64,000 nt of DNA. Origin: SSF14 sp037045585 (GTDB lineage: Bacteria; Actinomycetota; Acidimicrobiia; Acidimicrobiales; Microtrichaceae). The stretch lies in contig JBAOIR010000067.1 of NCBI GenBank assembly GCA_037045585.1, positions 20,009-84,008 of the forward strand. The letters are read 5' to 3'. The translations under genes were made by a program, and so were the position numbers. Below are positions 19,171-28,541 of this stretch, piece by piece. The notes beneath the pieces were generated by a model. The model worked only from the letters and a program-made list of their open reading frames with translations. It was not told the origin of the DNA and did no database searches. Each line of letters starts with the position of its first letter. The stretch's first letter is position 1.

Positions 19171-22100
19171 CGCTCGCCGCCGGGACGCGAGGAGTCCGAA
19201 CCCCGCGAGGAGGATGAGTCCGAACCCGCAGAACACGACCCACCCGCGTCCCGTTGCCGGCGCGGCAGTTCCTGCCGTCGGCGTGGTCTCGCGGGATGCG
19301 AGTTCGGCTGGATGATCGGTCGGGGTGCGCCGGGTCGTCTCGGTCGAGATCCCCGCGACCTTGGTGCGGTCCACCCACCTCGCTGCGATGTCCACGGTCC
19401 GTTCCGTCGAGCGGGCGCCGAGGGTTCGAGCGGCCGTGTCGGCCGAGATCGGACCGCTCGGCCGGCCGGTGGCGACGTCGGCGGTCGGGTCCGTGCCGTC
19501 GGTCTCGGTCACCGTGTCCCCGCCGTGGCCGGTTCGGGGCACCACGTTGGTCGTGGCCCAACGCCCCGACGCCGTGGTCGGTCGCCCCGTGTCCGCGTCG
19601 CTGGTGTTCGGCGTCGTGGTGGCCGGCGGCACCGTCGTGGTCGGGGCAGCGCTGGTCTGGGGCGCCCGTGGTGGTGTGGTGGTGACCGGCGTGGTGATCG
19701 GCGGAGTGGTCGCCGGAACGGTCGTCCGAGGCGTCGAGGTGGTGGTGGTCGTCGACGCCGGGGCCGTGGTCGTGACCGGAGGGACGGTGGTGGGCGGGGC
19801 GGTCGTTGGGGCAGCGGTCGTTGGGGCAGCGGTCGTAGCCGGCGAGGTCGTGGCCGGCGCGGTGGTCGTCGGCTGGGGGTCGGTGGGGTTTGCGCCGCAC
19901 GCGGTGAGGCAGATGTCGAGGCCCTCGAGGACGGCGCCCGGGTCGAGGCTGATCGATTTCGCGCCGTCCTGGTCGGGCTGTGCGTCGACCTCCAGGGTCA
20001 CCGCGGCCGACGGGAACCACGTTGAGGGGTATCCCTCCTTCGGCCGGCGGGGATCGACCATCGGCTCGTTCGGATCGGTGCAGTTGATCGCTGCGAGCCA
20101 GTAGCTCCCGGCCCCGAGCCCGGAGATCTCCCAGTTCCCGTCCTCGCCGACCGTCGTGACGGCCGGAACGTCGTTGGGGACGTAGGCGACCACGCAGGCG
20201 CCGCCGAGGCGGTTTCCCTCGACCGTGGAAACGGACCCGAGCAGGGTGCCCGACGGACGGGCACGCATCTGGACGTCGACGGTGGAGACCCGTCCCTTCT
20301 CGACGGTGGCACCGACCGTGACCTGCGTCGAGGCCGCGCCCGTTGCGGCAGTCGGTGAAGGTCAATCGGTAGTCGCCCTCCGGAAGCTCCAGGGACCAAC
20401 CGCCGTCCTCGGCGGTTCGCGTCGAGCCACTCCCCGGGGTCGACCCGACGCACACCTCGGGAGCGCCGGCACCCCGTCGCGCCGACACGATGCCGCGCAG
20501 GCCGCGCGTGGGGGACATCGTGTGGTCGATCCAGGTCGGCTTCTCGCCCCGTCGGACCTCGATGACCTTGCTGTTGCGGACGTCGGCACCATCGTCGCCG
20601 GAGAACACCCCGTCGAGGAATTCCTCGCGCCAGCGACCCGTGGACGTGTAGCCCTGCTCGTCGCAGTTCGTGTACTGGACGAGGTACGGCCCTTCGGGAA
20701 GCGGTTGGCTGGTCCACTCGCCCGTGTCACGGTCGGCGCTGCTCCACGAGGCCATCGTCCAGTCGTTGCGGTCGAGCAGTTGCTTGGCCGGGTGGATGGC
20801 GACACACACGTCGGAGGCGGCGGCGCCGTCGGGGTCGACGACGACGCCGCTGATTCGGCCGCCGGTGTACATCCGCTGGTCGAGACTGCCCTGGTCGTCG
20901 TCGCGGATGTCGATCGTCGGCGCGGGGTTGGCGAAGCGTGGCTCGCCACCGAACCAGACGGGGACGAGGCCGCGGCCATCGGTGCAGTCCTGGAAGAGCA
21001 GCGAGTGGGTCCCGGTCGGAGCGCTGAGCTCGTAGTTTCCCTCGGCGTCGGTGGTGGTGAACGCGAGTCCGGTCAGCCCGCGCCGTCGACCACGTCCTGG
21101 ACGGACACGCAGATGTCGTCGAGTGGTCGGTCGTCCTGGTCCATCACCCGGCCGGACAGTCGCGGACGGGACCGCATGACGACGTCGTCGAGGGAGTGCT
21201 TGTCGTGCGCCGGCACGTCGACGTCCTTCGACGACGCGTGCGGTCGGGCGCACCGGGGAACCACGTCTCGCTGTACCGGGCGGGCACGGCGCAGTCGGTG
21301 AATCGGAACGTTCCCCGGCCCGCGGGCACGTCCGCTTCGAACCTGCCCTCCTTGTCGGTCGTCGCGACGTCGAGGAGGGTGTCGTCGCCTGCAGCGGCGT
21401 AGGCGACGCAGACACTGTCGACGGGGACCCGGTCGCGGTCGAGGACTGCTCCGTACACGCGGCCCGCCGGTACCAGGGTGATCTCGATCCCGACCTTCTC
21501 GCCGGGCTCGACGTGCACCGCCGAGGCGGCCGCAGCCGAGGTGGCGGAGGGATGGTAGGTGGTCACGAACCCACCGATGCCCCGGCAATCGGTCGCCTTC
21601 ACGAGGTGGTCGCCGGCCGCAAGCGCGTCGAGCACGAAGGCACCCTCAGCGTCGGTCGCAATGGGTTCGGACTTCGAGCCGTCGATCGAGACGCAGACGT
21701 TCGGGACCGAGGCGCCACGGTCGTCGGCCACGCGGCCGAGGATCACCGCGGGCTCGGCCGGCGGCGCTGCCGCCTCCCCCTTGGTCTCAGCGCCCGCCGG
21801 TGCGCCGATCACGACGAGTCCGGCGGTGAGGAGCCCGACCACGTTGAGCGCTGCCAGTCCGGTCCGCCAGGCGGAACCGGTACGCAGGTCGAGGTGGGCG
21901 GGGTCGAGGTGAGCAACTCGCTCCCGGGTGACATCGCGTTCCTGAGCGGTCAGCGCACACACCTCGACGAGGGCGTCACGCGCTGCGGGCGTGACCCCGA
22001 GGAGCTCGATCCCGACTCGATGCGTGGTCCGGTCGGTGGAGGCGCGCGGGCCCGTCGCCGGCTCCGACACGTGCTTGACGACCCCCTCGAGCCGTACCTG

Positions 22101-23767
22101 GTCGATGGTGCCCGTGACCCGCGGTACCGAGAGCACGATCTCGAGCCGGTCTCCGATGGCCGGGGCGACCGCCAGGTCGACGCCGAGGCCGTGGGGCGTG
22201 AGGTCGTGCGCGCTGCAGTTCGCGCCGTCCACCTCGGCCGAGAGCGTGGCCGTGATTCGGTGGGACGTTCGGCGCTGCTGACGCGTGAGGAGCACCTGGA
22301 GCACGTCGACGATCGGGATGAGGGTCGCGACCGCGATCGCCATGACCGCGATGCGGGCGGTGTCGTCGAGGGGTCGCAGCAGGTGCGGGAACCAGAACGT
22401 CAGGGCACGCAGGATGATGCCGGTGTTGAGCACCACGGCGGCGGCGGTGACGAGCGGGAGCTGTCCGGCGATGCGCACGGAGCGTGAGGCGGACCGGGCC
22501 TGAGGACCATCGGGTGACCCGGTCGCCGGGCGGCGCCCGCCGATGATCTGGAGCTGGAGTCCCATTCGGCGCAGGCCCTGCCGGGCGATGTCGCCGCGCC
22601 GGACCGTGCCCCGGCTCAGGGCGACGAGCGCCTCCAGGCGGAGAGCGAACGCCGGTACCCACAGGAGGGCGAGGGTGGCGAGGGACGCTGTCAGGGGCAG
22701 CCGTCCGGTGAACATGGTCGCCGCGAGCACCACCAGGAACGTCAGCCGTGCCAGGCCGTCGATCGGTCGGGTGGCGTGCTCGATCATTCCGAGTCGGGCG
22801 CGAATCGGCAGCGAGCGACGCAACAGCGGGGAGTCGGGCGAGCGCAGCGAGTGCCACCCGTCCGCAGCGTCGGCGGCGGCCGCCGCCAGGTACTCGTCGA
22901 GGGTGTCAGGGGCCGTCACGCGGACGACCGGCCGTTCGCAGAACTCGATTCGCCACGACGACGACACGAGGCGCGCTGAGGCCCGGCGCACGGCAGCGTC
23001 GCCGACGGTGAGGCCACCGACGTCGTGCAGGGCGGCCGTGCGGATCACCGAACCGGACCCGGTCCACGGACCGGCACCGATCGCTCCGAGCGCCGGACCG
23101 ATCACGCGGGCGTCCACGGCGCGCTCGTCGCGGTCGGGGGCGGTGTGCAGCAGGCTGTCGCGGTTCGAGTATTCGGTCGCGGCCTGGACGACGGCCACGT
23201 CGGCGCGTTCGAACGCGGCGGTGAGCGACTGCAGGTCGGGCGCGAGCACATCACCGGCGTCGACCCAGATGACGAGGTCGAACTCGGAGTCGGCGAGCGC
23301 CGCGCTCGCGAGGCGGATCGACGACGGTGCCGGTCCGTCGAGGTCCGTCGACACGACCTGGTAGTCGGCGCCGTGACGTCGCGCCTCCCGCTCGACGTCG
23401 GCCCGGTGTCGATCGTCGAGCACGGGACGCGGTCGGGTGCCTCGGCGGCCGCGACGACCAGAGTCCGTCCGACGTCCTCGACGCCGGCGTGCGCCGCAGG
23501 GACGATCAATTCGACCGAGAGGCCCCCGTCGGCGGTGGGCGCAGCCCTGGTCGGCTCAGCGTCGGGAACCCGCCAGGCGCTCGCGGCGAAGAGGGCGAGC
23601 CGGACGAAGGTCCAGATCTCGGCGGCGAGCAAGGGGAGCGACAGCCACGGCGACGCGTCGTGGAGCGACCAACCGACGCGCCAGGTGAGCGAGGCGAGCC
23701 CCCAGCACAACGCGAGGGCGGCGACCGAACGTGCGCGTCGGCCGAGGGCCTTCGTGCCGGTCGTCAT
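19156..23767 (-). CDS. Giant membrane protein: degenerate GT2 (cellulose-synthase-like) + PilZ + Cys-paired extracellular repeats + stalk + TM anchor
   Basis: Correcting about four indels (near 23425, 21240, 21080, 20335) gives ~1,535 residues. Two N-terminal membrane segments precede a GT2-like domain: VLDDRHRADVE, VIWVDAGDVL (DxD-like), GSGSVIRTAALHDVGG. The position of the catalytic TED reads GDA and the QxxRW position reads AADGW, so catalysis is doubtful. Four more membrane helices follow, then a PilZ domain (~500-610) with RRTSHR (RxxxR) and DLTPHG (DxSxxG-like), the c-di-GMP-binding signature. After another membrane helix (~640) come six ~90-120-residue carboxypeptidase-regulatory-like repeats, each with a VCV and a DC/NC cysteine, a Thr/Pro stalk and a C-terminal helix ending in RRRASGTG. 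PilZ and repeats are in one uninterrupted frame (21144-23423), so that junction is real. RBS GAGGAG precedes the ATG. Function is unknown; a c-di-GMP-controlled surface protein is inferred. Confidence 0.72.
19890..21755 (-). repeat. Six tandem two-cysteine extracellular domains
   Basis: Within the large protein, each unit starts with a G-x-V strand (for example ILGRVADDRG, RVYGAVLDRD, RLSGRVMDQD, RISGVVVDPD, LRGIVSARRG, TLLGSVSTVE). It carries (V/I)CV or ACVV about 12 residues later, then a DAEG/DGNW turn, a P-x-G turn and a second cysteine in TDC, QDC, TNC or INC. The fixed cysteine pair suggests one disulfide per domain and hence export. The fold looks like the carboxypeptidase regulatory-like beta-sandwich. 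Confidence 0.65.
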
Positions 23768-23866
23768 GGGTGTCTCCTCGAACGTCAGGTACCCCGAATG
23801 GGGCTCCCCCCTCTTCGGCGCGTTCGAGCGGGTGCTGTAGAAGGCGGTTCGGTGAGCTCTGGTGGG

Positions 23867-24862
23867 TCAGCGCGCTGCCGCTGCCTCGACGGAGTCGACG
23901 AGGTGGGCTGCTGCGGCGCTCAGGCCGTCGACCCCGGGGCCGGAGGGGAACCGATCGAGCGCCTCGACGGCGCGGGCGGCGTGGGAACGCGCTACCTCGA
24001 CCGCCCCGGTGATCCAACCGCCACCGGCGACGATCTCGACGGCCCGGGCTCGATCGTCGGCGGTCATGTGGTCGGTCAGGAGCGGGCGCAGCTCGTCGCC
24101 GGCGTCGCTGGCGAGCGCCCGGAGGACGGGGAGCGTGTACACCCCTTCCTCCATGTCGTGGCCGGCGGGCTTGCCGAGCTCGGCCTCGGTGGCGACGAGG
24201 TCGAGCACGTCGTCGACGACCTGGAAGGCCATGCCGTAGGCGTGGCCGAACGTGGTGAGCGCCTCGATCTGTTCCGACGGCAACTCGGCGACGATGCCGC
24301 CGATGCGGCTCGCGGTGGCGAGCAGCGCCGCGGTCTTGCCGTCGATCGACCGCAGGTACGCATCCTCGGTGCGGGCGGTGTCGTAGGTGAACCGCAGCTC
24401 GAGCACCTGCCCCTCGCAGAGTCGGGCGATGGTGGACGCGAGGAGGCCGGCGACCTCGACGCCGAGCGACGACGCGATCTCCGAGGCGCGGGCCAGGAGG
24501 AAGTCGCCGGCGAGGATCGCCTTGAGGTTGCCCCACTTGGCGTTGACGCTCTCGACGGTGCGGCGCGTGATGGCGTCGTCCATGACGTCGTCGTGGTAGA
24601 GCGAACCCAGGTGCACGAGCTCCACCGACACGGCGGCCTTGATGATGTCGGCCGTCGCGACCCCGTCGGACCCCGCAGCGGTCGCAGCGGCGGCGATGCA
24701 GAAGCCGGGACGGACCCGCTTGCCCCCGGCCTTGATGAGGTGGCCGGCGATCTCGGTGAGGTACGGATCCTGCGACGTCACCGACGCCAACAGCTCGCCT
24801 TCGACCCGGACCAGGTCGGCGCTCATGGTCGGCATGACGTCGAGGGGGTTGGTGGTGACCAC
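23867..24862 (-). CDS. Polyprenyl diphosphate synthase (trans-isoprenyl diphosphate synthase)
   Basis: The 331-residue enzyme elongates isoprenyl diphosphates, probably for the menaquinone side chain. The first Asp-rich motif is LYHDDVMDDAITRR, the second VVDDVLDLVAT. KAGGKRVRPGF and GKTAALLATASRIGG are further family signatures. The GTG at 24862 is 6 nt from a TAACGT -10 box, so the gene is probably leaderless. It is divergent from clpC. Chain length cannot be predicted safely from sequence; residues before the first DDxxD are small, compatible with a long product. Confidence 0.93.
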   Translation of the reverse strand: MVTTNPLDVMPTMSADLVRVEGELLASVTSQDPYLTEIAGHLIKAGGKRVRPGFCIAAAATAAGSDGVATADIIKAAVSVELVHLGSLYHDDVMDDAITRRTVESVNAKWGNLKAILAGDFLLARASEIASSLGVEVAGLLASTIARLCEGQVLELRFTYDTARTEDAYLRSIDGKTAALLATASRIGGIVAELPSEQIEALTTFGHAYGMAFQVVDDVLDLVATEAELGKPAGHDMEEGVYTLPVLRALASDAGDELRPLLTDHMTADDRARAVEIVAGGGWITGAVEVARSHAARAVEALDRFPSGPGVDGLSAAAAHLVDSVEAAAAR

Positions 24863-24868
24863 GGAACG

Positions 24869-24874
24869 ACGTTA
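24869..24874 (-). promoter_or_regulatory. -10 box TAACGT for leaderless polyprenyl synthase gene
   Basis: Read on the minus strand, TAACGT ends 6 nt before the GTG start at 24862, matching the leaderless spacing seen elsewhere in the window. Confidence 0.5.
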
Positions 24875-25070
24875 GCCCTCGGGGTGGGAAGGTCCCCAGC
24901 CCGCACGCTGGCGGGCCGTGTGACGTGTGTCCGACGCGAACCGCTGATCGCCCGCGACGGAAGGAATCGACGCCGAACGCGGTTGTACGGCAGCGGTTGC
25001 CGGTTTGCTGCTGCGCCGATTGTCGGAGGGCACGGTTAGACTGACGCCACGAGTCCGCAGGAGGCACTCA

Positions 25071-27644
25071 GTGTTTGAACGCTTTACAGATCGAGCCCGC
25101 CGGGTCGTCGTGCTTGCCCAAGAAGAGGCACGGCTGCTCAACCACAACTACATCGGTACCGAGCACATTCTGCTCGGGCTGATCCACGAGGGTGAGGGCG
25201 TCGCCGCCAAGGCCCTCGAGTCGCTCGGCATCTCGCTCGAGGCCGTCCGTCAGCAGGTCGAGGAGATCATCGGGCAGGGCGGCAGTTCCCCGTCGGGCCA
25301 CATCCCCTTCACGCCTCGCGCCAAGAAGGTCCTCGAGCTGTCGCTCCGCGAGGCCTTGCAGCTGGGTCACAACTACATCGGTACCGAGCACATCCTGCTC
25401 GGCCTCATCCGTGAGGGTGAGGGCGTGGCCGCCCAGGTGCTGGTCAAGCTCGGCGCCGACCTCTCCCGGGTGCGCCAGCAGGTCATCCAGCTCCTCAGTG
25501 GCTACCCCGGCCCCACCGGCACGGGCAGCCAGACCCCGGCCGCGCCGGGCGAGAAGGCCAGCACCGGTGGTGGCTCGGGCGACGCAGCCTCGGGTTCGCT
25601 CGTGCTCGACCAGTTCGGTCGCAACTTCACCCAGCTCGCTCGTGAGAAGAAGCTCGACCCCGTCATCGGGCGCGAGAAGGAAACCGAGCGGATGATGCAG
25701 GTGCTCAGCCGCCGCACCAAGAACAACCCGGTGCTCGTCGGTGAGCCCGGCGTCGGCAAGACCGCGATCGTCGAGGGCCTCGCCCAGGAGATCGCGGCGG
25801 GCAACGTGCCCGAGACGCTCCTCAACAAGCAGCTGTACACCCTCGATCTCGGTGCCCTCGTGGCCGGGTCCCGCTACCGCGGCGACTTCGAGGAGCGCCT
25901 CAAGAAGGTGCTCAAGGAGATCAAGACCCGCGGTGACATCATCCTGTTCATCGACGAGATCCACACCCTCGTGGGTGCGGGTGCCGCCGAGGGCGCCATC
26001 GACGCTGCGTCGATCCTGAAGCCGATGCTCGCCCGCGGCGAGCTCCAGACGATCGGTGCCACGACCCTCGACGAGTACCGCAAGCACCTCGAGAAGGACG
26101 CCGCCCTCGAGCGTCGTTTCCAGAAGGTGGTCGTCGACGAGCCGTCGGTGGCTCACACCATCGAGATCCTCAAGGGCCTGCGCGAGCGCTACGAGAACCA
26201 CCACCGGGTCACCATCACCGACCAGGCGCTGGTGGCGGCCGCCAACATGGCCGACCGCTACATCTCCGACCGCCAGCTGCCCGACAAGGCCATCGACCTC
26301 ATCGACGAGGCCGGCGCCCGGTTGCGCATCCGTCGTCTGCAGAGCCCGCCCGACTACCGCGAGCTCGAGAGCGAGATCGCCGAGGTCACGCGGACCAAGA
26401 AGGAAGCCGTCGAGAAGCAGGACTTCGAAGAGGCCGGCCGTCTCCGTGACAAGGAGAAGGAGCTGCTCGCTCAGAAGGAAGCGAAGGACGTCGAGATGAA
26501 GGCGTCCGGCGTCGACCTGTTCGACGAGGTCGATGAAGAGGCCATCGCCGAGGTGCTCTCGCTGTGGACTGGCATCCCCGTCTACAAGCTCACCGAGGAG
26601 GAGACGGCCAAGCTCCTTCGTATGGAGGACGAGCTCCATCGTCGGGTGATCGGTCAGAACGAGGCCATCAAGGCCGTCAGCCAGGCCATCCGCCGTACCC
26701 GCGCCGGCCTCAAGGATCCCAAGCGTCCGTCCGGTTCGTTCATCTTCCTGGGCCCCTCGGGCGTGGGCAAGACCGAGCTCGCCAAGACGCTTGCCGAGTT
26801 CCTGTTCGGCGACGAGACGTCCATGATCACGCTCGACATGTCCGAGTACATGGAGAAGCACACGGTCAGCCGCCTCGTCGGTTCGCCCCCCGGCTACGTC
26901 GGCTACGAAGAGGGCGGCCAGCTCACCGAGGCGGTGCGCCGCAAGCCGTTCTCCGTCGTGCTGTTCGACGAGATCGAGAAGGCGCACCCCGACGTCTTCA
27001 ACACGCTGTTGCAGATCCTCGAAGAGGGTCGTCTCACCGATGCGCAGGGTCGTTCGGTCGACTTCCGCAACACGGTGCTGATCATGACCTCCAACCTCGG
27101 CACCGCGGATCTCCGCAAGGCCGTCGTGGGCTTCTCGCAGCGCAACGACGCCATGTCGTACGAGAAGATGAAGGAGAAGGTCAACGAGGCGCTCAAGGCG
27201 CACTTCCGGCCCGAGTTCCTCAACCGCATCGACGAGACGATCGTGTTCAGCGAGCTCTCCAAGCCCGAGGTCACCCAGATCGTCGACTTCATGATCGCCC
27301 GTGTGGGTGTCCAGCTGTCGGGTCAGGGCATGGGCCTCGAGATCACCGAGGCCGCCAAGCTGCTCCTCGCCGATCGGGGCTACGACCCCACGATGGGTGC
27401 CCGGCCGCTGCGCCGTGCCATCCAGCGTCTGGTCGAGGATCCGCTGTCGGAGAAGCTGCTCTGGAAGGAGTTCCGCGCCGGCCAGATCATCCGGGTCGAC
27501 GTCGCTCCCGATCCCGAGAAGGAAGGCGAGCAGATCTTCACCTTCGAGGGTCTCGAGGGCTTCGTGCCCCCGACCGTCGGCGACGTGATCGAGGCCGAGC
27601 TGGCCGCCACCGGTGGTGGCGAGCCGGTCGCCGACGCTCCCTGA
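25071..27644 (+). CDS. clpC: ATP-dependent Clp protease ATP-binding subunit ClpC
   Basis: ClpC is the AAA+ unfoldase that feeds substrates to ClpP in Actinobacteria. The N-domain has two Clp repeats with identical YIGTEHILLGLI segments. AAA1 Walker A GEPGVGKT is near residue 223, a UVR-like coiled segment (DFEEAGRLRDKEKELL) near 449, and AAA2 Walker A GPSGVGKTE near 561. The product has 857 residues, complete and without frameshift. GTG 25071 follows GCAGGAGG, a strong ribosome binding site. TTAGACT at 25036-25042 is a plausible -10. A stable hairpin follows the gene. Confidence 0.97.
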   Translation: MFERFTDRARRVVVLAQEEARLLNHNYIGTEHILLGLIHEGEGVAAKALESLGISLEAVRQQVEEIIGQGGSSPSGHIPFTPRAKKVLELSLREALQLGHNYIGTEHILLGLIREGEGVAAQVLVKLGADLSRVRQQVIQLLSGYPGPTGTGSQTPAAPGEKASTGGGSGDAASGSLVLDQFGRNFTQLAREKKLDPVIGREKETERMMQVLSRRTKNNPVLVGEPGVGKTAIVEGLAQEIAAGNVPETLLNKQLYTLDLGALVAGSRYRGDFEERLKKVLKEIKTRGDIILFIDEIHTLVGAGAAEGAIDAASILKPMLARGELQTIGATTLDEYRKHLEKDAALERRFQKVVVDEPSVAHTIEILKGLRERYENHHRVTITDQALVAAANMADRYISDRQLPDKAIDLIDEAGARLRIRRLQSPPDYRELESEIAEVTRTKKEAVEKQDFEEAGRLRDKEKELLAQKEAKDVEMKASGVDLFDEVDEEAIAEVLSLWTGIPVYKLTEEETAKLLRMEDELHRRVIGQNEAIKAVSQAIRRTRAGLKDPKRPSGSFIFLGPSGVGKTELAKTLAEFLFGDETSMITLDMSEYMEKHTVSRLVGSPPGYVGYEEGGQLTEAVRRKPFSVVLFDEIEKAHPDVFNTLLQILEEGRLTDAQGRSVDFRNTVLIMTSNLGTADLRKAVVGFSQRNDAMSYEKMKEKVNEALKAHFRPEFLNRIDETIVFSELSKPEVTQIVDFMIARVGVQLSGQGMGLEITEAAKLLLADRGYDPTMGARPLRRAIQRLVEDPLSEKLLWKEFRAGQIIRVDVAPDPEKEGEQIFTFEGLEGFVPPTVGDVIEAELAATGGGEPVADAP

Positions 27645-27667
27645 TCGTCGTCTGATTCCGCGAGTGC

Positions 27668-27693
27668 CAACGGCGCCCTTCGGGGCGCCGTTG
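27668..27693 (+). terminator. Strong GC hairpin after clpC
   Basis: An 11-bp perfect stem (CAACGGCGCCC / GGGCGCCGTTG) closes on a TTCG tetraloop 24 nt after the clpC stop. There is no run of T after it, as often found in GC-rich Actinobacteria, so it may work as an L-shaped-hairpin terminator or mRNA 3'-end stabiliser. Confidence 0.7.
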
Positions 27694-27729
27694 CGCGTTC
27701 CGGTGACCGATGCGGCCGGCGGTGGCCGG

Positions 27730-27735
27730 TAGCGT
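27730..27735 (+). promoter_or_regulatory. -10 box TAGCGT for leaderless lipoprotein gene
   Basis: TAGCGT ends 7 nt before GTG 27743, supporting that start rather than the ATG at 27710. Confidence 0.5.
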
Positions 27736-27742
27736 ACGTCCG

Positions 27743-28537
27743 GTGTTCCGGCCCGTTCGCGTCCTCGTTCCCGTTCTCTTGGCACTCAGCGTCGTCGGAT
27801 GCCGGGCCCGCGCCGACGTGTTGGTGGCCGTGGAGCCCGACGGCTCGGGCACGGTCACGGTCACGGCCACGCTCGACCCCGACGCGGTGGCCCAGGTCGG
27901 CGACGTGGCCGCCGCGGTGAAGGTCGACGACCTGCGGTCCGCGGGCTGGAAGGTCACGGGCCCGAAGAAGGCCGGGGCCGACACCTTCATCACCGTCAGC
28001 AAGCCGTTTGCCGAGGCGAGCCGGCTGGGCGCCGTCCTGGAGGAGCTCGGGGGGCCTGACGGTCCGTTCCCGGGGTGGAAGCTCACGTCGTCCAACTCGT
28101 TCACCGTCTCGTCCTACGAGCTGACGGGCAAGATTCGACTGACCGGTTCGCTCGACCAGTTCAGCGACAGCGACGTCGCGGCTGCGCTCGACGGGTTTGC
28201 CACCGGGCGGAGCCCCGAGGAACTGACAGCGGCGCTGCAGGACGATCCCGACGCGCTCACGTTGAATGTCGCCGTGACGCTTCCAGGCGATCTGGACGAC
28301 GTGTCGGGACTCGACCGGCGGGATCCCGACGCGAATTCCGCAGCCAAGCAATTCCGCCTTGGTGACGGGCGAGCGGTCGATACGGCCGTCGCACTCGGGT
28401 CCAGTTCGACCGACCGGTCCGCCGTGCTGTGGGTGATCCTCGGTGGCGGGTTGATCGTCGCGTCCGCCCTGCTCTTCGTCGCCGGCCGCCAGCAGGCCCG
28501 GCGGCGGCGTGGCCGTCGTCCCGCCGCCGCGGAGTAG
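27743..28537 (+). CDS. LppM-like lipoprotein with C-terminal membrane segment
   Basis: The 264-residue product has a signal peptide ending in the lipobox LSVVGC (Cys near residue 20), so it should be lipidated and exposed outside the membrane. The mature domain begins with DVLVAVEPDGSGTVTVTATL and resembles the LppM/DUF3153 domain of mycobacterial lipoproteins. A hydrophobic helix (AVLWVILGGGLIVASALLFV) and a basic Arg-rich tail end it, giving a second membrane anchor. The role is unknown; mycobacterial LppM influences phagosome biology, but that cannot be transferred. The next gene starts within 5 nt of its stop. Confidence 0.7.
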   Translation: MFRPVRVLVPVLLALSVVGCRARADVLVAVEPDGSGTVTVTATLDPDAVAQVGDVAAAVKVDDLRSAGWKVTGPKKAGADTFITVSKPFAEASRLGAVLEELGGPDGPFPGWKLTSSNSFTVSSYELTGKIRLTGSLDQFSDSDVAAALDGFATGRSPEELTAALQDDPDALTLNVAVTLPGDLDDVSGLDRRDPDANSAAKQFRLGDGRAVDTAVALGSSSTDRSAVLWVILGGGLIVASALLFVAGRQQARRRRGRRPAAAE

Positions 28538-28541
28538 GGCG

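Noticed and set aside
23792..23803. Palindrome CCCC-GAAT-GGGG upstream of the giant protein gene.
   Set aside because: Only four-base arms in GC-rich DNA; it could arise by chance and has no supporting promoter element.
25068..27785. A 905-codon open frame antisense to clpC, and other long antisense frames (243-1538, 3079-4182, 30945-33530).
   Set aside because: High GC makes stops rare in shadow frames; these lack start signals and domains, while the sense frames encode clear conserved proteins.
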